Positions 57,450-64,000 of a DNA stretch of 64,000 nucleotides are shown piece by piece. This stretch comes from Arachnopeziza araneosa. Its lineage: Eukaryota; Ascomycota; Leotiomycetes; Helotiales; Arachnopezizaceae. The DNA is taken from positions 1 through 64,000 of the forward strand of contig QYAI01000045.1 in the NCBI GenBank assembly GCA_003988855.1. Direction: 5' to 3'. The notes below the pieces were generated by a model. The model had not been told where the DNA came from, made no database searches, and was given only the letters and a program-made list of their open reading frames with translations. Position 1 is the stretch's first letter. The number at the start of each line of letters is the position of its first letter. Made by a program: the position numbers and the translations under genes.

Positions 57450-58169
57450 ATTGATCAGGCCTGCTAGTTCGCGAGATCTGATTTCATCGAAAAACGGAGT
57501 AGGTGGGTTGGCATATCATAGCAAGGCGTTGAAGGGATTTGATACGTAAATGTTGCGATAGTAGGAAACTAAATTCAAAACAAATCATTGAATCTATCTT
57601 TGCATTAACCCTCACATTCTTGCCGAGTTTAATCCTTGCTAAAGCCTTCTCCCACTCTGAACAATTGGCAAAATCAGTCTATGAACTACGGACCATTCGT
57701 CCCATCTGTAAAACTGGGTGCACCACCTCCCACCTCCCACCTCCTTCCCAAACCAAACAAGAACAGAAGTTTAAACACTCACCCTTCTAGCGGGCTTGTG
57801 ATGAGCACTTGCTCCGCCTGATCACCGTACATCACCTCGCCTCACGAAACTGAAAATTATGATCTCATCAATGGCATATTATACAGAATTGATTGGGCAC
57901 TCTATATCTTTGATCAAATAATACACTTTCCTTCACTCCCTTCGTTCTTTCTTTCAGCCAGCGGTCAGATCGTCAGATCCTATCCGATGCACAACCTTAC
58001 CGAGTATGAAGCAAGAGCAGAGTGTTTCTTTCTTGGGACAATCCCTCTTTCCTACCAGCCAACCAATGCACAAAGTGAACCAAGGTAACTTATCGACGCC
58101 GAAAATGCAAGTCTGAAAAATCGCTCCTTTCCATCTTTTCGAAATCTGCGGAGAATGCATCTACAAAAT
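57450..58169. other. Intergenic gap, nothing recognised
   Basis: 720 nt between convergent PAF1 and m-AAA protease stops. Only short open frames on both strands without coherent coding. It should contain the two 3' ends. Confidence 0.45.
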
Positions 58170-60885
58170 TCACGCAGCAGTTGGTTGCTCGGGGGGCGAA
58201 TCCGTGGTCTCTGTGGGAAATGGAGGAGGGGCGCTTTTCTCTCCTCCTGCTCCTCCGAAATACTTCTCGAATTCTTTGTTGTCTTCAAATGGCCGTTTAC
58301 CTAGCAGTCGTACCATGTCATTTCTATCCAGAACTTCCTTTGATAATAGCTCTTCAGCTACAATACCGACTTCCTTCTTCTTCTCTGTTAGGAGGTCTTT
58401 GCATTGTTTATAGGCTTCGTCGACTATCCGTCGGACTTCGGAATCGATTGTCTGTGCTGTGGCCTCTGCGAAGGGCTTCTGGAAGGAGCGTTCACTATTG
58501 TCCTCGAAGTGTAAGGGGCCTAGCTTCTTGCTCATGCCCCATTTCGTTACCATGGCTGTGGCTAATCGGGTGACTTTATTAAAATCGTCAGAGGCTCCGG
58601 AGGTCACAGTCTCAAAATGGAGTTCTTCAGAGACTCGGCCACCAAGCGTCATGGCCATACGATCCATAAGTTGATTGACATTCATGAGGTAGGTATCGCC
58701 CGCTGGAAGATATTGGGCATAGCCTAGGGCTCCTTGACCACGTGGAATAATTGAGACTTTCAGTAATGGATCGGCATATTTGAAATACCATCCGCAGATA
58801 GCGTGGCCGGCTTCATGATAGGCTACGGTCTTCTTCTCCTCAGGTGAGAGGACTAGAGATTTTTTTTCGAGACCGCCGATCACACGCTCAATGGCTTGTT
58901 CGAAATGTATCATCGTGACCGAGGTGGCACTTGTACGAGCAGCTTCCAAAAAATTAGCATGGTTTAATATTTCGATAAACAAGCTTACCAATAAGAGCTG
59001 CCTCGTTACAGCAGTTAGCAATATCAGCTCCAGAAAAGCCAGGAGTTAAAGCCGATAAACGTCCAGTCAAGTATTCCAGATCCTCGTGAGTAACGATCTT
59101 CTTTAGATGCACCAAAAATATCTGTTTTCGGCCATCCATCGTAGGTCGGTCGATTGCAATGTGCCTATCGAAACGGCCAGGACGCATCAATGCCTTGTCC
59201 AAAACATCAGGTCTGTTGGTACCTGCAAGCACAACAACCTGCTCCGAGGTGTTGAAACCATCCATCTCTGTCAATATTTGATTCAGAGTAGCTTCTCTTT
59301 CATCATTACCACCTCCAAAAGAACCTGCCTTCCCACGGGCTTTTCCAATGGCATCAATTTCATCGATGAAGATGATACAAGGAGTATTCTTGCGTGCCAT
59401 AGCAAAAAGATCTCTCACTCTGGACGCACCTACACCTACGAACATCTCCACGAACTCGGAACCGCTGACACTGAAAAATGGGACCTGTGATTCTCCGGCA
59501 GTTGCCTTTGCTAACAGCGTCTTACCAGTTCCGGGTGGCCCAGAGAGAATGGCTCCTCGTGGGATCTTTGCACCGAGACGTTGGAACTGTTCTGGGGTCT
59601 TCAAGAATGAAACAAACTCCATAATCTCCAATTTTGCCTCGTCCATGCCTGCTACATCTGCAAACTTGACTTTGACATCGGTCTCATGGTTGAACTGTTT
59701 TGCTCGACTTTTGCCCATGCCAAACACTCCACCTGAGCCTCCTCCACCTGAGCCCGCACGTCGCGAGAAGTAAAAGATCGCACCAACAAACAGTAATGTA
59801 GGCCCGAAGTTAAGAAGGATACTCCACATATCCGCCTCTGAAGCATAGTTGACAGGTATCCGCTCTGATGTTGGGATTCCTAGTTGATCCTGTGCTTCGT
59901 CTAACCTTCTCTCAAAAGATTCGACGGAGCCTATTGAGAAATAGTAGTGAAAATTGGGGTTCACAGCGGGTGAGTCGGGGAACATAGCTTGAGTAGCTTC
60001 ACGGTGCAAGTCAACCCGAACTTTACCTCCATTTGTAACTGTCAGCTTCTCTACCAACCCCTTGTCGAGGAACGTGCTTCGAAACTCTTGGTAGGTGATA
60101 TTGCGGCTGCTTTCACCTGGAATAACCATTCGATAGAGGAGAAATGACACAAAAGCAGATGCTAATATCGTGCTCATATCTATTTTGAACTCTCCAAAGC
60201 CACCTGTGGGACCAGTCTTCTGTTGCTTGTCAGCTCTAGGAGGCGGTCTTGCACCGCCGGATGAACTCTTCGACTCATTGGAACTGGATTCTGCCTCGTT
60301 CAAGTCGGCCTTCAATTCCCTCTCGGCCTGCTTTCTCGCCATCTGTGAAGTCAACCTTGTCAGCCTTGCTGCATTAGCCAGAGTCATAGGTTTGCCCCGC
60401 GCTTCGTCCGCCAGCTCCTTCAGCTCCTTGGGTACACCTTCTTTCTTGATAGCCTCAAAGGCTTTTTCAATTACTTCTGCTTGAGCCTTTGGTAGGCCCT
60501 TCTTTAATGTCCCAAGAAGATCTCCTATTGCTTTCTCTTCCTCGGCATTTAGCTTCAGCATGCCCTCTGCTAATGGAGCTTCGCTAGCTTCACCAACCTC
60601 CTCTCCCACAGCTTTCTTTGAAAGTGGCGTCTGACCATCGTAAAGGTTTTCCGTCCCTGGAGCAGATTTCGGGGGATTTAAAGGTTTATTGGTCGATTCC
60701 GCATCTCCCTTCTTCGCTCCCTTCTGGCCTTTCGGTTTCGGCAGATTCGAATATGCTCTCCTTGATAACTTTGATATACCCGGCGATACTAATGGAGCAT
60801 GATTCGAAGCGCGGATGGTGGCGGACTGCAGAGAAGTTCTTGATAATCTAGCAAGCTTGCTCGACTGCCGTATTATCGACGACAT
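58170..60885 (-). CDS. AFG3: Mitochondrial m-AAA protease subunit (Yta10/Afg3 type)
   Basis: Two exons, 60885-58989 and 58942-58170, give about 889 residues. A Ser/Arg-rich mitochondrial leader is followed by transmembrane spans near 237-253 and 353-374 (SILLNFGPTLLFVGAIFYF). Walker A is SGPPGTGKT (about 448-456), Walker B IIFIDEIDA (about 503-512) and the second region GRFDRHIAIDR. In exon 2 the zinc site HEAGH lies near 675-679, with KVSIIPRGQGALGYAQYLP and RMAMTLGGRVSEELHF following. m-AAA proteases degrade inner-membrane proteins and process the ribosomal protein MrpL32. The charged linker (about 100-235) is longer than in yeast. The Yta10 versus Yta12 assignment rests on general similarity. 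Confidence 0.9.
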
Positions 60886-61455
60886 GCTGGCGGAGATGTG
60901 GAGGGAGGTTCACGAGGTAGTGACTTAAAAACCCCTGTTGCTATCTCATCGGAACCAATGCTTCAATCAATCGTCGTCGACGGACTTTTGTTGAAGGCAA
61001 ATTGTGGTGGTCATGGATTATCGAAACTGGCGCGATTTCGTCGGAGCCGGAGTCACGTCAAAAATACGGTCACGTGCACGCCAACTCCAGAGCCCGAAAA
61101 GGGTTTGGTATGGGAACCAGCCACGGAATGTTTGTCGTTTCATTCTTTTCCTAGCTCATTTATAATCATAATTAATGATTAACTAGCAAAGGTCCCAACC
61201 TTACACCCCGCCTAGCAAAAGTGCAAACACCCATTACCATGCCCAGATTCCAACTACTCCATTCCCACGACTGAGTAGGGATACATTAAACACATTGATT
61301 TCTTCAATTCTTGCTAACCATTCGTAGCGATTGCAATGCACATGAAAAACCTGACAGCGAAGAACGCCAGAAACTGCCAATCAAATGCAACCAACTCTTT
61401 CCGTTCAAAATGCAGGAAAAATCCCTTCAGCAAATATCACAATTTCTTCTGCCTA
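60886..61455. other. Intergenic gap, nothing recognised
   Basis: 570 nt holding the m-AAA protease promoter and the 3' end of the next gene; both genes are on the minus strand. Only short open frames were seen. Confidence 0.4.
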
Positions 61456-64000
61456 TTACATCTGATTCTGCAAGTGATGATTTCTGCTCTGGTGCAATGA
61501 TGGATCGCCTACGAGGCCATTCTCAAAGCTCGGGTAACTTCCACCAGTCATATCGGCCCAATCCCACTCAAGGGTCATCGGCATCTGCCATAAATCTTGT
61601 GGAACAAACGGCTGTTGAAAATTGTTGATGTTAAGTGGGCTATTGACTTGGTTACCGTTCGCATAGCCTTGTAGGTCCGAGAAGGGAGTCATTTCTGCTT
61701 GAGACGGTGTCATGTATTCACCAGTTGAGAAGTCAGGTTGCCATGCGGAATTATTCGACATAGGGCTAAAGCCGTTCATGGGATTGCCCATACCGGGTGA
61801 GAAGGAGTTCGGAGTTGGTGTCTGAGCATTGCTTGTCATGGGAGTTTGCGGTAGTGCACCAGAATTTTGCAAGTGAGGCTTTGCTTTTGAAGCAGCCGGT
61901 TCTTCGTTGTTCTTTCGCTTTCGCCTCGAAGAAGTCTCCTTTTCAGCTTTATCGAGGACAACTTTTGCAATACGCTCAAATTCCGAACAAACCCCAAGCA
62001 TCCGTTTTACTCCACCGTTTTCCTCTTCTGTCACCAGCATTGACAAGAAGCTGACGACTAAGTTCATTAGGCGAACATCGGATCGAGCCCGAGGATCTTG
62101 CGGGTTTTGAAGTATGTTTCCGAATAGTGTTACAAGAGCAGAAACAGGAAAATAAAGGATAAGCCTGAAAGATTAGCAAATGCGTTCTGCATCTTGCATC
62201 CACATGGGTAACTCACCAAACACAAGAAAAATCTCCTTGGGGAACATATTTGATAAGGTGAATAGAAGCACGAGCAGCCGATACGCAAAGGGCAGCTGAT
62301 GAGAAAACACGAGGATTCAAAGGTTTAGCATTGAGGCCTTGAATTGCGTAGTTTGATAATCGACTCGTCCAGTACCCGTGATGTACAGACATTCTGTGGA
62401 TAGTAGTGAGACAGTTATAATAGGCAAAATGAAGAACGACGACGTGTAGAATCAGCGGCGTATGTGAAGCCTTTATTTCGTGCTCAGGACGAAAATCCAC
62501 AGGAATACTGTCTTTCCACTCCTCCAGTATATGATCTAGCTCTCCAATCGTATTGAGAAGTTCGCCATCTGACTGTTTTGATGCTTTCGTCGAGTAGAGT
62601 TGCTTGTAGACTTTACTCTCGATAGTAGCAAACTCGCACATCAGACGGAATAAATTAACCTTTCCCTTCCCATCTGCGAGAGGTATGTTGCCGATATTAT
62701 CTTCAGGATCCGCACTGGGAAGCTCCACATTCATATCATCATCGTCTTGCGCCGGAGGTCGTCCTGATCTCAAACAAATGTCTTTATCTAGCATGTATCC
62801 TATCCAGAAGACTCGTTTCCGCTGTTCAATCTCAACTGGATTGAGGTTGAATCCGGAACCTCGTTTATGTAAGCCAATACTATGCGATGATCGAATAGCT
62901 GCTGCTACCAGAAAGAAAGAAGGTTGAGGATTGGGTGTTCCTTGTAGGAAAAGAGCCATTCCAAGTAATGCTTGAACACTTAACAGATCGGTGTTGCGCA
63001 GCGTAAGTTCCGTAAAAACTGCAATCGCATTCTTCAGGTAGCCCCAAGCTTTTTCATCTTCTTCCTTTGGGACAAGATTGCTCATCACGCGAAGTCGATG
63101 AGCTATAGCGAGGGCGACGTTCAGACTTGCCCACCATCCAGAACCTTCATATGGATCTCGAGAATACTGTCTCTCGACAAGATGCATAAAGGTGGGTTGG
63201 TGGAATAGGGGAAACATGCAGTTGAAGTTCTCAAAAAAGTCGTTTAGCAGGGATACACACTCAACCTTCGGTGGGAGAGGTCTAAATATTCGTCGCTGGA
63301 AGAGATCTGAGAAGACTTCTGGCTTCCAGTACATCCATTTATTCTCATCTACCGAGGATGCCGATATCATCTCCTGGAACGAAGAGTCGCCAGTCTTCTC
63401 ATTCACCCATTGAATACCTTTTGGTGAGAAGATGGAAAACCCAGAAGAAGATCCTATACCATATCAGCCCAATGTGCATTAGAAATTCCTTCATCCAGAG
63501 CTCATACCAATATATCTCGTTTCGCCGCAGTTATTCGTCACCAACGAACACATCATATCGGAGAGAGCTTCAACCTCCTCTTCTTTTCCCTCCGAGTTCT
63601 CAGGAGTACTACTTCTTCGCTTATCTCCATTCTTGCTTGGGGGCTCAGGAGAGGTGAGATGACTGCGTGGGGTTTCTCCTGCTTCAATCGTCGAGCTCTG
63701 GGTAGGAGATGTGGGGTTCGATCCAGGTTGCTGGGAGGCTCTCTGGGATTCCGATCTCTTCTCTGCGAGTCTCTTCTCTAAAGTTCCTAAGTCTGTCCGT
63801 CCATTATCATCTTCCGTGAGCAGTCCAGAAAGCCTGAGCAAACTCTCCATGCGTCCCAATCGATTCTCAAGTCCTTCGATATATTTTGCTCTAGAAGTCC
63901 ATCAGCACCAAGGCTGCAGTTGGGTGGTGGGATTGCCATACCCTTTAGGAGGATTCCTCTTCTTTTCCACTTGTGTAAATACACATTCCGTCTTGTAATT
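61456..64000 (-). CDS. Zn2Cys6 transcription factor (partial, 5' end off the window)
   Basis: Minus-strand exons 64000-63942 (partial), 63890-63508, 63453-62217 and 62164-61456 join with agreeing phases. The first visible residues are the end of a zinc cluster (NYKTECVFTQVEKKRNPPKG), followed by the linker and dimerisation helix AKYIEGLENRLGRMESLLRL. The middle is the fungal-specific transcription-factor domain: FFENFNCMFPLFHQPTF, RLRVMSNLVPKEEDEKAW, then ALLGMALFLQGTPNPQPSFF and CLRSGRPPAQDDDDMNVELP. The C-terminal tail is Gln/Asn/Pro/Met-rich with a basic patch (SSRRKRKNNEE), resembling an activation domain. The N-terminus and first Cys residues lie beyond base 64000. Resembles lipid- or sugar-metabolism regulators, but the target is not established. 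Confidence 0.88.

Noticed and set aside
63714..63728. GGTTCGATCC, like a tRNA B box
   Set aside because: It falls within a coding exon of the Zn2Cys6 gene, and no acceptor stem or A box flanks it.
1..64000. CRISPR arrays, operons and bacterial ribosome binding sites
   Set aside because: The window is fungal with spliced genes, and no regularly spaced repeat array was seen.

Overview
The window looks like chromosomal DNA of a filamentous ascomycete. Nearly every gene is split by short GT-AG introns (about 45-60 nt), intergenic gaps are 0.2-2 kb, and the gene set is ascomycete: HET-domain incompatibility genes, a Tup1/RcoA corepressor, a GT90 CAP10-type glycosyltransferase, a Zn2Cys6 regulator, an ATG15 lipase and an NLP secreted protein. 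The mix and the moderate AT-richness suggest a Leotiomycete (Sclerotiniaceae/Helotiales-like), but that placement is inference. All exon joins were worked out by hand from frame, splice signals and family knowledge.

Layout. 1-11.6 kb is gene-poor: an intact HET gene, a C-5 sterol desaturase, and two decayed loci at 7.4-8.3 and 8.9-9.5 kb. 11.6-21.3 kb holds housekeeping genes: Tup1, GT90, RIB7, a divergent pair of ribosomal protein genes (uS8 and eS12) and a Pin4-type parvulin. 21.6-31.5 kb: cysteine dioxygenase, a decayed relic, a TruD/Pus7 pseudouridine synthase, an SRA/YDG-domain gene whose frame does not close cleanly, and a DHCR24-like FAD oxidoreductase. 32.4-37.3 kb is an accessory patch: an NLP gene, a second HET gene broken by two in-frame stops, and a repeat-rich block. 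37.3-43.9 kb: HSL-family hydrolase, DBP8 helicase and the cell-wall-integrity MAPKK. 44.5-50.6 kb: a small three-exon gene, a LaeA/UMTA-like methyltransferase, an ABM-domain protein and a VPS9-domain Rab5 GEF. 51.1-64 kb: ATG15, enoyl-CoA hydratase, RER1, PAF1, an m-AAA protease and a Zn2Cys6 factor running off the right edge.

The genes do not form a metabolic cluster. Themes that recur are membrane traffic and vacuolar turnover (VPS9, RER1, ATG15), mitochondrial function (m-AAA protease, enoyl-CoA hydratase), translation and rRNA/tRNA maturation (uS8, eS12, Pus7, Dbp8, parvulin) and transcription (Tup1, Paf1, Zn2Cys6). The most unusual parts are the decaying accessory loci: the HET pseudogene, the frame-broken coiled-coil and relic loci, the repeat block at 36.4-36.9 kb and the ambiguous SRA/YDG frame. 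I found no CRISPR array, tRNA or rRNA gene, or intact transposon.
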